Below, piece by piece: positions 1 through 9,759 of a stretch of DNA of 64,000 nt. Position numbers and translations under genes: made by a program. Position 1 is the stretch's first letter. The number at the start of each line of letters is the position of its first letter. The notes beneath the pieces were generated by a model. That model made no database searches. It was not told the DNA's origin and saw only the letters and a program-made list of their open reading frames with translations. This DNA comes from Pelomonas sp966111775 (GTDB lineage Bacteria > Pseudomonadota > Gammaproteobacteria > Burkholderiales > Burkholderiaceae_C), in assembly GCA_966111775.1 (NCBI GenBank), contig CBHWBD010000001.1:46493-110492 (forward strand). Direction: 5' to 3'.

Positions 1-2069
1 GCACCGAAGGCCATGGCGCTGCCGCTGAAGTTCACCAGCACCAGCGGCCGGCCCAGTGCCGCCAGGCGCTCCAGCAGCCGCTGCTGCGGCGCCGGCAGGT
101 CGATGCGGGTGCGGTCGCCGCCGGCAAAGCCGGGGGCCAGCACCGTCATCTCCTCGCCTTCCAGCTCCCAGGTCAGGCCGCTGGCGAACACCACCAGGTC
201 GGCGTCGCGGGCGGCGGCCAGGGCCGCTTCGTCGCTGGCACCGGGGCGGCTCCACTGCAGGCGCTGCTCGCCGTCCCAGCCGGTCTGCAGCGCCTCCACG
301 CGCAGGGCATAGGTCTGGCCGGCCTGTAGCGTCACGCCGCGGGTGCTGGTCGGCCAGGCGACGTCCCACAGGTCCACGACCAACTTGCCGTCGATCCAGA
401 TGCGATAGCCGCGGTTGCCCTTGAGTCGCAGCAGGTGCGCGCCGCTCTCACCGGCGCGCAGGAAGCCGGTCCAGCGCGCCGATTCCTGCCGGTCGTAGGC
501 GTCGGGCCAGCCCCACTTGAACACCGCCTGGGGCGTCAGCGTCGTCGACGTCGGTGTGCCCTCGAGCTTGAGGTTGGCAAAGCGCTCGAAGTTCAGGCCG
601 GCGCGGCTGCAGGCGGCGTCGGCGCACAGGCTGCCCGCAGGCAGGTCTTCCAGCGGCGGCGCCACCCAGCCCGTGCCCTCGACAAAGGCTATGCGTGCGC
701 CGGGGTAGCGTGCCTTCAGGCCGGCCAGCAGCGTGACGGGCTTGGACGGCGTGCCGTTGTAGTTGCCCACCAGGGCGTCGACGCTGTCGGCGTTGGGGCC
801 GATGACGGCGATGCGTTTCGGCTCGGCTTTCAGCGGCAGCACGCCGTCGTTCTTCAGCAGCACCAGGGAGCGGCGGGCCGTCTCCAGGTTGACGGCGCGG
901 TGGGCCGGGGTGTCGAAGTCGTGTGCCGTGATCTCGGGGAAGGGGCGTTGGCCGGCCAGTGGTCGCAGCGACGGGCCGCTCCCGAGCAAGGCCGCACCTC
1001 CCTGGGAGGTGGCCGCGGTACCACGCGGCCGGAGGCCGATATCCCCGAGCAGACCCAGGCGCAGCCGCACGTCGAACAGGCGCTGCAGGGCGCCGTCGAG
1101 CTCGGCCTCGCTGAGCAGCCCCTGCTGCACGGCGGCCACGGTGGTGGCCGGCTGGGCGGTCTTGTTGCTGCCGAAATCGCAGATGACGTCAGTGCCGGCG
1201 CGCACCGCGGCTGCCACGGCCTCTTCGGGCGTCGTCACGTGGTGGTGGGCCCCGTCCGCGTGGATGTCGGCCACCGCGCCGCAGTCGGACACCACATGGC
1301 CCTGGAACTTCCACTCGTCGCGCAGATAGTGCTTCAGCAGGCGCTCGTTGGCGCAGGCGGGCACGCCGTCCACGGCGTTGTAGGCGCACATGACCGACTC
1401 GGCCCGGGCTTCGGTGACGGCGGCGTGGAAGGCCGGCAGATAGGTGTCCACGAGATCACGCGGCGAGACCTTCACGTCCTCCTTGTGACGGTCGGCCTCG
1501 GGGCCGCTGTGCACGGCAAAGTGCTTGACGGCGGCCGACACGCGCGGCTGGTTGGCATCCGGCCCCTGCAGGCCCTGGATGAAGGCCACGCCCATGCGCG
1601 AGGTCAGCCAGGGGTCCTCGCCATAGGTCTCCTGGCCGCGGCCCCAGCGCGGGTCGCGGAAGATGTTGACGTTGGGCGACCACACGGTCAGGCCGCGGTA
1701 GATGCCGGACGAGCCATCGGCAGCCACCGTGTTCAGGAACTTGGCGCGGAACTCGGTGCCGATGACATCGCCCACCTGCTTCACCAGCGGCGTGTCCCAG
1801 GTCGCTGCCAGGGCGATGGCCTGCGGGAAGACGGTGGCCACGTCGGCGCGCGCCACGCCGTGCAGGCCTTCGCTCCACCAGTTGTAGGCCGGGATGTGCA
1901 GGCGCGGGATGGCCGGCGAGTCGTGCTGCAGCTGGCTGGCCTTCTCGGCCAGTGTCATCTGTGCCACCAGGGCCTGGGCCTGCTGCAGCGAGGGGGTCAG
2001 GGGCTCGGCCACCACGCCCGTGGCCATGGCCCAGGCCAGGGCAGACGCCCCGATCAGACGCTTGCTCAT
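1..2069 (-). CDS. GH3 beta-glucosidase/beta-xylosidase with PA14 insert (C-terminus cut by window edge)
   Basis: Exported retaining glycoside hydrolase, probably periplasmic, removing terminal beta-glucose or beta-xylose from oligosaccharides. About 689 residues are visible. A signal peptide spans roughly residues 1-21. The GH3 barrel carries VVSDCGAVADIH with the nucleophile Asp at about 262 and the KHF motif near 182. A PA14-like insert follows in the second domain (GYRIWIDGKLVVDLWD, about residue 550). The frame is still open at base 1 at a sequence matching the GH3 C-terminal domain (PLVLVNFSGSA). The SDCGA form of the nucleophile motif resembles bacterial xylan beta-xylosidases more than strict beta-glucosidases. 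The start is 7 bp after the GH39 stop, so it is the last visible gene of the xyloglucan operon. Substrate choice between glucose and xylose is not settled. Confidence 0.9.
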   Translation of the reverse strand, partial: MSKRLIGASALAWAMATGVVAEPLTPSLQQAQALVAQMTLAEKASQLQHDSPAIPRLHIPAYNWWSEGLHGVARADVATVFPQAIALAATWDTPLVKQVGDVIGTEFRAKFLNTVAADGSSGIYRGLTVWSPNVNIFRDPRWGRGQETYGEDPWLTSRMGVAFIQGLQGPDANQPRVSAAVKHFAVHSGPEADRHKEDVKVSPRDLVDTYLPAFHAAVTEARAESVMCAYNAVDGVPACANERLLKHYLRDEWKFQGHVVSDCGAVADIHADGAHHHVTTPEEAVAAAVRAGTDVICDFGSNKTAQPATTVAAVQQGLLSEAELDGALQRLFDVRLRLGLLGDIGLRPRGTAATSQGGAALLGSGPSLRPLAGQRPFPEITAHDFDTPAHRAVNLETARRSLVLLKNDGVLPLKAEPKRIAVIGPNADSVDALVGNYNGTPSKPVTLLAGLKARYPGARIAFVEGTGWVAPPLEDLPAGSLCADAACSRAGLNFERFANLKLEGTPTSTTLTPQAVFKWGWPDAYDRQESARWTGFLRAGESGAHLLRLKGNRGYRIWIDGKLVVDLWDVAWPTSTRGVTLQAGQTYALRVEALQTGWDGEQRLQWSRPGASDEAALAAARDADLVVFASGLTWELEGEEMTVLAPGFAGGDRTRIDLPAPQQRLLERLAALGRPLVLVNFSGSAMAFG

Positions 2070-2076
2070 GGACTGC

Positions 2077-3675
2077 TCAGCGCTTGACCGGCTCCAGCGT
2101 CAACAGCGTGATGTCGTTGCTTCGCATGGGCACCGTGAACTTGAACAGACCGTCCTTGCCGACCTTGACGCTGCGCTTCAACTCCGGCAGGTCGCGCGTC
2201 AGCGATTGCAGCTTGGCGAGCTGCGCGGCGTCGAGCTGCTTGGGCGAGCCCATCTCGAGGTAGGCGGTATGGGCGTCGTTGGCCTTGTAGCCGGTGCGGC
2301 GCAGTTCCAGCTGGTAGGCGCCGGGCTTGAGGTTGCGCAGCGACAGCTTGACCGCGGGCGCCGGGCCATTGGGCACCGGCTTGCCGAAGAAGCTGCCGTT
2401 GCTGGCGGTCTTCTGGTCGGGGTGCTGCCAGTCCCATGCGACGACGGCGGTCTTGTCGCCGTCGACCGCCGCCAGCACCTTGTCGTCGGCGCTCGGGATC
2501 TCGTTGCCGTGCAGCGCGTTGAGGTATTTGTAGGCGAACCAGGTCGGCTTGCGCAGGCTCTCGCGCGTCATCAGCCCGAAGCCGCCGTGAAAGGGCGCAT
2601 CCGGCGGGCCCGGCTCCTCGAAGAGGTCGCTGTAGGTCCAGTAGCTCATGGCCTGCGCATAACCGCGCGTGGCCCGCAGCTTGGTCAGCATCCAGGGCGC
2701 GCTGACATAGCTGTCATGCACCTTGTCGCGCGGGTTGTAGCTGGTGCTCCACTCGGTGATGTAGAGCGGAATGCCGGGGAAGGGCGAGGCCTCGATCTCC
2801 TGCCGGTTGCGGCGTACGTCGCCGATGATGGAGTTGGGGTCGGTGGCCAGGATGCGGTCGGATTTGCCGAACTCGTCGAGGAAGCCCTCGGTCACGCCGT
2901 AGCTGTGGGTGGTGACGAAATCCACCGGCACGCCTTGCTGCTTGGCATAGGCCAGCAGTTCCGGCACCCAGGCCGCACCCGCCGTGGAGGGGCCGCCGAC
3001 CTGCAGTCGCGGGTCGACCTTCTTCAGCGTGCGCGCCGTGTTGGCGTAGAGCTCGAAGTAGGCCTTCTGGTCGGCACCCTCCCAGAAACCGTCGAGGTTG
3101 GGCTCGTTCCAGACCTCGAAGGGCCAGCGGCGTACTTCATCGGCACCGTAGCGCTCGATCAGGTGACGTGCAAAAGCCTCGATCAGCTCGGCCCAGGGCC
3201 CGGGCTGCGGGTGCGAGGTGTTGCCCTTCCAGTAGAAGATGCTCAGGTTGGAGGTTGTCATGACCTTGGGCGAGAAGCCCAGCTCGACGAAGGGCTTGAT
3301 GCCGCGCGCGAGCATGGCGTCGTACAGCTTGTCGATGCCGGTCCAGTCGAAGACGAGCTTGTCGCCGTCCTTCTTCACCGTGCCGTAGGTGTCGTGGAAG
3401 ATGTCGTGGAAGCGCAGGTAGCGAAAGCCCAGCTCGTCGACCGCGGTCTTGAGCTGGGCCAGGTTCTCGGGCCGGCCGGTGGTGCCGGGGTAGTCGGCGC
3501 CGACGGCCAGGTCGAAGAAGCGGTCCATGGGCTTGCTGGCCGCGGCGCGGTCGAGCGTGACCTCGCGCGCGGCGGGCGGCGCGGCATGGCTGGCGGCGGC
3601 CAGGCCCAGGGTGAACAGCGCCGCTGCGAGCGGGCGCAGCAGGGAGCCAGGCAGGGAGGGCAGAGAAGTGCTCAT
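2077..3675 (-). CDS. GH39 family glycosidase, likely beta-xylosidase
   Basis: Exported retaining glycosidase of 532 residues with a signal peptide at about 1-31 ending SHA/AP. The (beta/alpha)8 barrel holds the acid/base in FEVWNEPN (Glu191) and the nucleophile in LYITEWS (Glu308), both canonical for GH39. The C-terminal 130 residues form the beta-sandwich usual in the family (RNLKPGAYQLELRR). Known bacterial GH39 enzymes are mainly beta-xylosidases, with alpha-L-iduronidase as the other activity. In a xyloglucan operon, release of xylose or action on arabinoxylan fragments is the sensible reading. It lies 15 bp after the GH74 gene and 7 bp before GH3. Confidence 0.88.
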   Translation of the reverse strand: MSTSLPSLPGSLLRPLAAALFTLGLAAASHAAPPAAREVTLDRAAASKPMDRFFDLAVGADYPGTTGRPENLAQLKTAVDELGFRYLRFHDIFHDTYGTVKKDGDKLVFDWTGIDKLYDAMLARGIKPFVELGFSPKVMTTSNLSIFYWKGNTSHPQPGPWAELIEAFARHLIERYGADEVRRWPFEVWNEPNLDGFWEGADQKAYFELYANTARTLKKVDPRLQVGGPSTAGAAWVPELLAYAKQQGVPVDFVTTHSYGVTEGFLDEFGKSDRILATDPNSIIGDVRRNRQEIEASPFPGIPLYITEWSTSYNPRDKVHDSYVSAPWMLTKLRATRGYAQAMSYWTYSDLFEEPGPPDAPFHGGFGLMTRESLRKPTWFAYKYLNALHGNEIPSADDKVLAAVDGDKTAVVAWDWQHPDQKTASNGSFFGKPVPNGPAPAVKLSLRNLKPGAYQLELRRTGYKANDAHTAYLEMGSPKQLDAAQLAKLQSLTRDLPELKRSVKVGKDGLFKFTVPMRSNDITLLTLEPVKR

Positions 3676-3690
3676 GGCAGATGTCGGTTC

Positions 3691-6069
3691 TCAGTTGCTG
3701 TACAGCAGGCCCCGGCCGGTGCCGCTGACGTAGATGCGTCCGTAAACGCTTTGGTCGGCTGCCATCACGCCGATGCCGCCGAACTGGTGAGCGTCGTCGT
3801 TGAAGCGTGTCCAGGTCGTGCCGCCATCGTCGGAGCGGTAGACGCCCCAGACGCCCTTGACGACACCCACCACGTAGACCGCAGCCGAGTAGCCGGCGCC
3901 GGGCGCCGCCTTGCCCAGGGCAATCAGGCTGGCGCCCGACACGCCGCCGGCCGACGCGAAGCTGCTGAGCTTGGTCCAGGTCGCGCCGGAATCGACGGAG
4001 TGGTAGACGGCATTGCCATCGGCCACCCAGAGGTCGCCCTCGGCATTCGGATTGACGGCCATGGACGTGGTCCAGAAGGCATCGGGGGCCATGGCTGCCG
4101 ACACCGAGCCGGCGCTCAGCAAGAAGCTGTGGCCGCCATCGGTCGACACATAGACCTTGCCCGGCGAACCGCTCCAGGTGGCGCCGCCCGAGTCGTAGGC
4201 ATAGACCTTGTTCGGATTCTTGCGGTCGGCCGCCAGGCGATAGCCGCGCCCCCAGCCCTGGCCGACGACGGGCAGGGCCGGCAGGTTGGTCATCGTCCAG
4301 CTGGCGCCGTTGTTGGTGGAATAGGAGGGCACCGAGTTGGCCGGCGCCCAGACCAGGTTGTTGCGCGACGTGACCGCGATGCCGCCCTGGCTGCCGGTGT
4401 TCTCCTTGGCGCCGGCCGGCAGGCTGGTGAAGCTCGCCCAGGTCTTGCCGCCGTCGCCCGACCAGGAGCCGACGGCGACGCCGTTCGAGTTGATGACGGC
4501 GGAGGACGCGATGTAGAGCGGGTCGGCCCACGCCATGTCGGCGGCGTTGCCGTTGCTCCAGCCGAGGCCGGGGTTCAGGGTCGGCGCCGTGGCGAGATCG
4601 GTGTGCACCCAGGTCCCGACGTCGCCCGAGCTGTTGATGAACTTGTAGCTGGCGCCGGCCGGCGGCGTGACGATGGCCTGGGCCGCGATCTCCTCGATGC
4701 CACTGACCGAGCCCTTCCAGGTCGGCGTGGCGGAGGAGGCGTTCTTGGTCTCGATGACGCCGCCACCATGCACGTGCAGGATGTGGTCGCGGTCGGACGG
4801 ATCGATCTCGACGTCGTCGACCCAGCCCGAGGCGGTTTCGCCGGGCGTCTGCGCCTCGATCTCGCGCCAGGTCTTGCCAGCGTCGTCGGACAGCTGCACG
4901 ATCTGCTGGCCGTTCCAGTTGCCCCAGGAGTTGGTCACGCCCAGCGCGATGCGGGTGGTGGCGCCGCTGCCCTGGACGGACACGCCGCCGAGGCCGAAGT
5001 TGATGCCGTTGCCGGGGTCTTCGCTCTTCAGCAGGGTCCAGGTCGTGCCGTCGAACTTGTAGAGCCGGCCGGGGCCGCCCGCGCCGGGGCCGGCGTCCTT
5101 GGTGAACACGACGTAGAAGACGCCGTCGGCGGCGCGCGCGATGTGGGGGATGTGGTAGCCGGAGACGGGCGTCGTGACCGCAGTCCACGAGCTGCCGCCG
5201 TTGCTGGATTTGTAGAGGCTGGAGCCCAGGCCTGCCACGTTGACGTAGTCGGGCGAGATGGCGGCGTAGAGGGTCGGCGTGGCCGTGCCGCTGCCCTTGG
5301 TGCCGGTGTCGTAGACGACCACACTGATGCCCATGCCGCCGCCCGCAGCGCCGATCTGGTCGGAAGTCATCTTGGCCGTGGACAGCGACGTGACCTGCGT
5401 CCAGCTCAGGCCGGAGTCCGTGCTCTTCCACAGGCCGGCCGTGCGCGAGCCGTAGAACAGGGTCGAGGGCTTGTTGGGGTCCACCACCAGGCGTTCGCCC
5501 ATGGCGCGGCCGGGGTTGTTGCCGCCCAGCTTGAACGGCAGGTCGACGTGCGTCCAGGTGTCACCCCGGTCGCCGGAGATGTAGAGGCGGCCGTTGTCTT
5601 CGAAGGTGTACATGCCGGTGGCCATGTAGACGAGCCGGTCGTCGTTCGGGTCGACGGCGATGCTCTCGATGCCGTGGAAGCGGCTCTCGGCAGCGCCGAA
5701 GCCCAGGCCGTCGGTGATGGGCGTCCAGGACGAGGTGGCCGCGTTCCAGCGGTAGGCGCCGCCGATGTCGGTGCGGGCGTACAGCAGGTTGGCCGTCGTC
5801 GGGTGGTAGATCAGGCCGGTGACGTAGCCGCCGCCGCCGAACTTCACGCTCGTCCAGGTGGTGGCCGGAGCGGGGGCAGGCGCCGGTGCTGGGGCCGGTG
5901 CGGGAGCTGGAGCAGGTGTGGGGGCAGGCGCCGGCGCAGGACTGGGTGCCGGAGCGGGACTGGGTGCCGGAGCGGGAGCCGGCGTGCCGCCGCCACCACC
6001 ACCACCGCAGCCGGCCACCAGGCTCGCGGCAACCAGGGAAATAACGCTGAGCTGTCTGTTGTACTTCAT
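3691..6069 (-). CDS. GH74 xyloglucanase, predicted surface lipoprotein
   Basis: Endo-type xyloglucan hydrolase of 792 residues built of repeated BNR-type blades (two seven-bladed propellers in the family). The N-terminus has a lipobox (SLVAGC, Cys21), a glycine run, and a Pro-Ala linker at about residues 29-70 that would hold the enzyme away from the membrane. The catalytic part starts with FGGGGYVTGLIYHP and contains YARTDIGGAYRW, which carries the N-terminal catalytic Asp of the family. Blades show SxDxGxTW motifs such as STDGGHSF and SVDSGATW. It is a full-length paralogue of the GH74 at 11511-14015 but lacks that protein's Ig-like module. Outer-surface anchoring is inferred from the lipobox and linker. 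Confidence 0.93.
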   Translation of the reverse strand: MKYNRQLSVISLVAASLVAGCGGGGGGGTPAPAPAPSPAPAPSPAPAPAPTPAPAPAPAPAPAPAPAPATTWTSVKFGGGGYVTGLIYHPTTANLLYARTDIGGAYRWNAATSSWTPITDGLGFGAAESRFHGIESIAVDPNDDRLVYMATGMYTFEDNGRLYISGDRGDTWTHVDLPFKLGGNNPGRAMGERLVVDPNKPSTLFYGSRTAGLWKSTDSGLSWTQVTSLSTAKMTSDQIGAAGGGMGISVVVYDTGTKGSGTATPTLYAAISPDYVNVAGLGSSLYKSSNGGSSWTAVTTPVSGYHIPHIARAADGVFYVVFTKDAGPGAGGPGRLYKFDGTTWTLLKSEDPGNGINFGLGGVSVQGSGATTRIALGVTNSWGNWNGQQIVQLSDDAGKTWREIEAQTPGETASGWVDDVEIDPSDRDHILHVHGGGVIETKNASSATPTWKGSVSGIEEIAAQAIVTPPAGASYKFINSSGDVGTWVHTDLATAPTLNPGLGWSNGNAADMAWADPLYIASSAVINSNGVAVGSWSGDGGKTWASFTSLPAGAKENTGSQGGIAVTSRNNLVWAPANSVPSYSTNNGASWTMTNLPALPVVGQGWGRGYRLAADRKNPNKVYAYDSGGATWSGSPGKVYVSTDGGHSFLLSAGSVSAAMAPDAFWTTSMAVNPNAEGDLWVADGNAVYHSVDSGATWTKLSSFASAGGVSGASLIALGKAAPGAGYSAAVYVVGVVKGVWGVYRSDDGGTTWTRFNDDAHQFGGIGVMAADQSVYGRIYVSGTGRGLLYSN

Positions 6070-6084
6070 GAGAGAACCCGGGTA

Positions 6085-8007
6085 TCAGTGGGTGGTCAAC
6101 GGCTCGAGTACGACGGCGGCGCCGCCGGCTGCGGCGAGCGTTAGGCTGAGCGTGTCCTTGCGGGTCACGGTGCGCTGGGCGCGCTGCAGCTGGCGCGCGC
6201 CTTCGCCGTCCTGCCAGACGGTGGCGCGCCACGATCCCGGCGCCAGGAAGCTGAGCGACACCTTCTCGGTGCGCGCTTCGTCGGATGTCATCGCACCCAG
6301 GTACCAGGCCTTGCCGCTGCGGCGCGCCAGCACGATGTCCTGGCCGGGCTCGCCCTGGATGAAGCGGGTCTCGTCCCAGGCGGTCGGCACGCGCTTGATG
6401 AAGTCGAAGCCGGCCTCGCCGCGGTAGGCCGAGGGGTCGTCGGACACCATCTGCAGCGGGCTGTCGTAGACGACGTACATGGCCAGCGTCTGGCCGCGCG
6501 TGTTCTGCACCAGCGGCATCTCGGCGCGCACCTCGAAGGTGGCGGGCGTGGCGTTGCGGAAGCCGCCCGGCGTGTAGTCCATCGGCCCGGTCAGCATGCG
6601 CGTGTAGGGCAGCATGAGGTTGTGTTGGGGCGTGACGGTACGGGCCATCTTGCTCCACTCGGCGCCCAGCACGCCTTCCTGGGTGATGAAGTTCGGGTAG
6701 CTGCGCTGCAGGCCGGCGGGCACATAGGCGCCGTGCAGGTCCAGCAGCAGCTGGCGCTGGGCGGTGGCGGCCGCGGCACGGTGGTAGAAGTCCACCACCT
6801 GCTGGTCGTCGCGGTTCATGAAGTCGACCTTGATGCCCTTGATGCCCCAGCGGACGTAGGTGTCCAGCACCTCGTCCATGCGTGCATCCAGATGCACCCA
6901 GTGCACCCACAGCAGCAGGCTCACGCCCTTGGCCTGGGCGTAGCGCACGAGCTCGGGCATGTCGATGCCGTCGGCCGGGCGGGTGATGTCGGTCTTGGGG
7001 TGGGCGTCGCAGCAGCCGCTCGGGCCCGAGGCCCAGTTGGCATCGATGAGGTAGTAGGGGAAGCCGGACTCGGCGGCGAAGTCGATGAAGCGCTTGTAGG
7101 CCGCCATGTCGGGCTTCATGCCCACCAGCGGGCCCGACCACCAGTCCCAGGCCGCCTTGCCGGGCCTGACCCAGCTGAAGTCACCTTCCGGCGGCGGGTT
7201 CAGGTTGCCGACCAGCTGGCTCTCGATGAGCTGGCCGGCCCGGTCGGCCATCATGACGGCGCGCCAGGCGGTCGTCAGGCCGCCCGTGGAGACGAAGGCC
7301 GGGCCCTGGCGCCCCGGCACGCCGGACAGCTGCACGCGCAGGGCCTCGCCCTCGCGACGGAATGAGGCACCGGTGTAGCCCTGCAGATGGGCCTGGGTGA
7401 TGGCGTAGTGCGTGTGGCCCGACGGCGTGGTGCAGACCACGGGCACGTCGTAGGCTGCGTCGGCCTTGAGCTGCGAGATGCGCAGGCGCTCGAACTGCAC
7501 CTCGTGGGCGCCGTCGGCGGGGCCGACCAGGCAGGACGGGTCGCCCGCCGGCACGAAGGCGGTGTACTCGCCGCGCAGCTTCACCGGCTCGCTGCCGTCC
7601 AGCCGGTAGCGGAAGGCCACGCCGTCGTCGTAGGCGCGCGCATCGAGGAAGACGCGGCGGCGGCCGCCACCGGCTTCGCGGAAGGCCAGGGTCGCACCGA
7701 TGTAGTGGTCGCGTGCGCTGGCGGCCTTGGTGGCGACCAGCGGAATGACGCGGTCTTGCTTGGTGTCCTCGCGCGACTCCAGCTTCAGCAGGCCGAAGGC
7801 GGGCTGGCCGTCCAGCTCAAGACCCAGCGGCGATGGGGCGATGACGGTCTCGCCCTTGCGGACGATGCTGAAGCTGCTGGCGTCGTCGGCGATGCGCAGG
7901 GTGATGCTGCCGTTCGGGGAGGCGACGACGAGATCGGCGGCTTGGGCGGCGCAGGCGCCCAGGGCGAGCAGGGCAGTGGCGATGCGGGTGGTCTTCTTCA
8001 TGTTCAT
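6085..8007 (-). CDS. GH97 retaining glycosidase, predicted alpha-galactosidase type
   Basis: Periplasmic calcium-dependent glycosidase of 640 residues with a signal peptide at about 1-23 (ALGACAAQA). The N-terminal beta-supersandwich, a central barrel and a C-terminal beta domain are in the GH97 order. GIKGIKVDFMNRDD places Asp395 at the position of the nucleophile in the retaining GH97 branch (Bacteroides Bt1871 type); inverting SusB-type enzymes have Gly there and use Glu bases. ITQEGVLGAEW supplies the likely acid/base Glu444. The retaining branch releases alpha-D-galactose or related beta-L-arabinopyranose. Galactose in xyloglucan is beta-linked, so the target may be another glycan such as galactomannan. 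The gene is 18 bp after GH29 and 15 bp before GH74. Confidence 0.88.
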   Translation of the reverse strand: MNMKKTTRIATALLALGACAAQAADLVVASPNGSITLRIADDASSFSIVRKGETVIAPSPLGLELDGQPAFGLLKLESREDTKQDRVIPLVATKAASARDHYIGATLAFREAGGGRRRVFLDARAYDDGVAFRYRLDGSEPVKLRGEYTAFVPAGDPSCLVGPADGAHEVQFERLRISQLKADAAYDVPVVCTTPSGHTHYAITQAHLQGYTGASFRREGEALRVQLSGVPGRQGPAFVSTGGLTTAWRAVMMADRAGQLIESQLVGNLNPPPEGDFSWVRPGKAAWDWWSGPLVGMKPDMAAYKRFIDFAAESGFPYYLIDANWASGPSGCCDAHPKTDITRPADGIDMPELVRYAQAKGVSLLLWVHWVHLDARMDEVLDTYVRWGIKGIKVDFMNRDDQQVVDFYHRAAAATAQRQLLLDLHGAYVPAGLQRSYPNFITQEGVLGAEWSKMARTVTPQHNLMLPYTRMLTGPMDYTPGGFRNATPATFEVRAEMPLVQNTRGQTLAMYVVYDSPLQMVSDDPSAYRGEAGFDFIKRVPTAWDETRFIQGEPGQDIVLARRSGKAWYLGAMTSDEARTEKVSLSFLAPGSWRATVWQDGEGARQLQRAQRTVTRKDTLSLTLAAAGGAAVVLEPLTTH

Positions 8008-8025
8008 GTTCTGCTGTCTCGGTCT

Positions 8026-9678
8026 TCAGGCCACGCCGGCGCCGCGGATCTTCACGGCCACGGCGGGCGAGCCGGCCAGGCCTTCGGGGAGCTTGATCTC
8101 CAGGCCGCGGCGGGTGCGCTTGAAGGCCAGGCTGTCGCCCGAGCCGACGGCCACGATGCTGTCGATGGAGCCCGGCGCGACGGCCGACTCCTCGGCCAGG
8201 GTCTGGATGCGCATGACGCCGTCCTTGGGCCAGCCCAGGGCGATGGCGTAGAGGGCGCCGCCCTTGCTCGTGAAGCGGATGTCGTCGGGCGTCAGCGGCT
8301 GGGAGTTGCCTTCGCTGAACATGCCGCCGCTGACGCGCGTGGGCCCCTCGCCGTAGACGCGCCACGGCCGCGTGCCGTGGATGGCCTCGCCGTTGCGGGC
8401 CATCCAGGCGCCGATGTCCTCGACGATCTTGCGCTCGTCCGAGTCGATGCTGCCGTCGCCGCGCACCGGCACCGACAGCAGCAGGTTGCCGTTCTTGGAG
8501 ACGATGTCGCAGAGGCGGTGGATGACGCTGCTCGCCGACTTGTAGCCGTGGTTGTTGAAGATGCCGCGGTTGTAGTGCCAGTCGCCGATGCAGGTGTCGG
8601 TCTGCCAGGGCAGGGGCTCGATGCCCTCGCGAAAGCCGCGCTCGACGTCCTCGACGAGGCCGGGGCGACGCTCGGGCGGCAGCACCTTGGCGTTGATGAC
8701 GGCTTCCAGCTTGCCGCCGTTCCAGGCCATGCTGGCGTTGTAGTAGTGGGCCGCGATGTCCAGGCCGGCCTGGCCGAGGGGCAGGCCGGAGTTGTCGAAG
8801 TAGACGAGGTCGGGCTTGTAGCTGTCGATGAGGTCGCGGCAGCGCAGGAACCACTGGCGCGTGAAGGCCGGGTTCTGCAGCGGCGCCTTCTCGTCCCAGT
8901 AGCGGTCGTTCTCCTCGTGCCAGGCGTTGGCGGAACGCGCGGTGCGAAAGCCGTCAGGGATGACGATGTTGCGGCCGGTGTAAAGGTCCTGGGGGTCCAG
9001 GCCTTCCCACCACTTGCCCTTGCCGTCGGCCTTGGTCAGACGGAAGGCGTCATAGCGCTGGCCGGCGCGCGGGCCCTCGGCGTCGTAGCCGTAGGCGGTC
9101 TGCAGCCAGTGCCAGGCATGGGCCGAATGGTTGCTGACGCCGAAGCGCAGGCCGCGGGCGCGCGCCGCCTTGGCCCAGATGCCGATCAGGTCGCGCTTGG
9201 GACCGACGCGCACGCTGTTCCAGGCGTGGTATTTGGAGTCGTAGTTGTCGAAGTTGTCGTGGTGGTTGGCCAGCGCGACGAAGTACTTGGCGCCGGCCTT
9301 CGCGTACAGGTCGAGCAGGGCTTCGGGGTCCCAGCTCTCGGCTTTCCAGCGGTTGTTCATCTCCATGAAGCCGACATCGGCCGGGTGGCCGTAGGTCTTC
9401 AGGTGATGCTCGTACTGCCAATTGCCCTGGATGTACATGTGGCGGGCATACCAGTCGCCCATCTCCGGCACGCATTGCGCGCTCCAGTGGGCCCAGATGC
9501 CGAACTTGGCGTCGCGGAACCAGTCAGGCGTGCGGTAGCCGTCGACGAGGGAGTCCCAGGTGGGCTGGAAGGGCGCCGGCGCGGCCTGGGCGGCGGTCAG
9601 CCCGGTGGCGCCGGCGGAGGCCGCTGCGGCGCTGAGGAAGGAGCGGCGGGTCCAGGGGGCGGCGAGTTTTTCGGTCAT
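8026..9678 (-). CDS. GH29 alpha-L-fucosidase, Tat-type signal
   Basis: Retaining exo-fucosidase of 550 residues. The N-terminus WTRRSFLSAAAASAG is a twin-arginine-type signal, as in the second GH29 of the window. The barrel includes the active-site HHDNFD near residue 140 and DLVYFDNSG with the predicted nucleophile Asp295. A C-terminal beta domain follows from about 430. It likely removes alpha-L-fucose from xyloglucan side chains together with GH95. It differs substantially from the GH29 at 51851-53413, so the two may act on different linkages. No good ribosome-binding site precedes the chosen ATG; the preceding 20 bases on the coding strand are pyrimidine-rich. Confidence 0.92.
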   Translation of the reverse strand: MTEKLAAPWTRRSFLSAAAASAGATGLTAAQAAPAPFQPTWDSLVDGYRTPDWFRDAKFGIWAHWSAQCVPEMGDWYARHMYIQGNWQYEHHLKTYGHPADVGFMEMNNRWKAESWDPEALLDLYAKAGAKYFVALANHHDNFDNYDSKYHAWNSVRVGPKRDLIGIWAKAARARGLRFGVSNHSAHAWHWLQTAYGYDAEGPRAGQRYDAFRLTKADGKGKWWEGLDPQDLYTGRNIVIPDGFRTARSANAWHEENDRYWDEKAPLQNPAFTRQWFLRCRDLIDSYKPDLVYFDNSGLPLGQAGLDIAAHYYNASMAWNGGKLEAVINAKVLPPERRPGLVEDVERGFREGIEPLPWQTDTCIGDWHYNRGIFNNHGYKSASSVIHRLCDIVSKNGNLLLSVPVRGDGSIDSDERKIVEDIGAWMARNGEAIHGTRPWRVYGEGPTRVSGGMFSEGNSQPLTPDDIRFTSKGGALYAIALGWPKDGVMRIQTLAEESAVAPGSIDSIVAVGSGDSLAFKRTRRGLEIKLPEGLAGSPAVAVKIRGAGVA

Positions 9679-9759
9679 GGCAGTCGGGAGGAGAAATGCG
9701 CGGGAGGCCTTGGCGTCCCGCGCTTGCGAAAGGTGCGGGCGCCGGGCCCGCTGTTCACT

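Noticed and set aside
5858..5990. Tandem repeat of GGCGCC/GGAGCA units
   Set aside because: It is the coding sequence of the Pro-Ala linker in the GH74 lipoprotein, not an independent repeat element.
1894..6144. Long plus-strand open frame of over 1400 codons
   Set aside because: It runs antisense to GH39 and GH74 in GC-rich DNA, has repetitive Arg/Gly/Ala composition and no domain pattern. The same applies to long frames at 7387-11385, 11505-13217 and 21173-24142.
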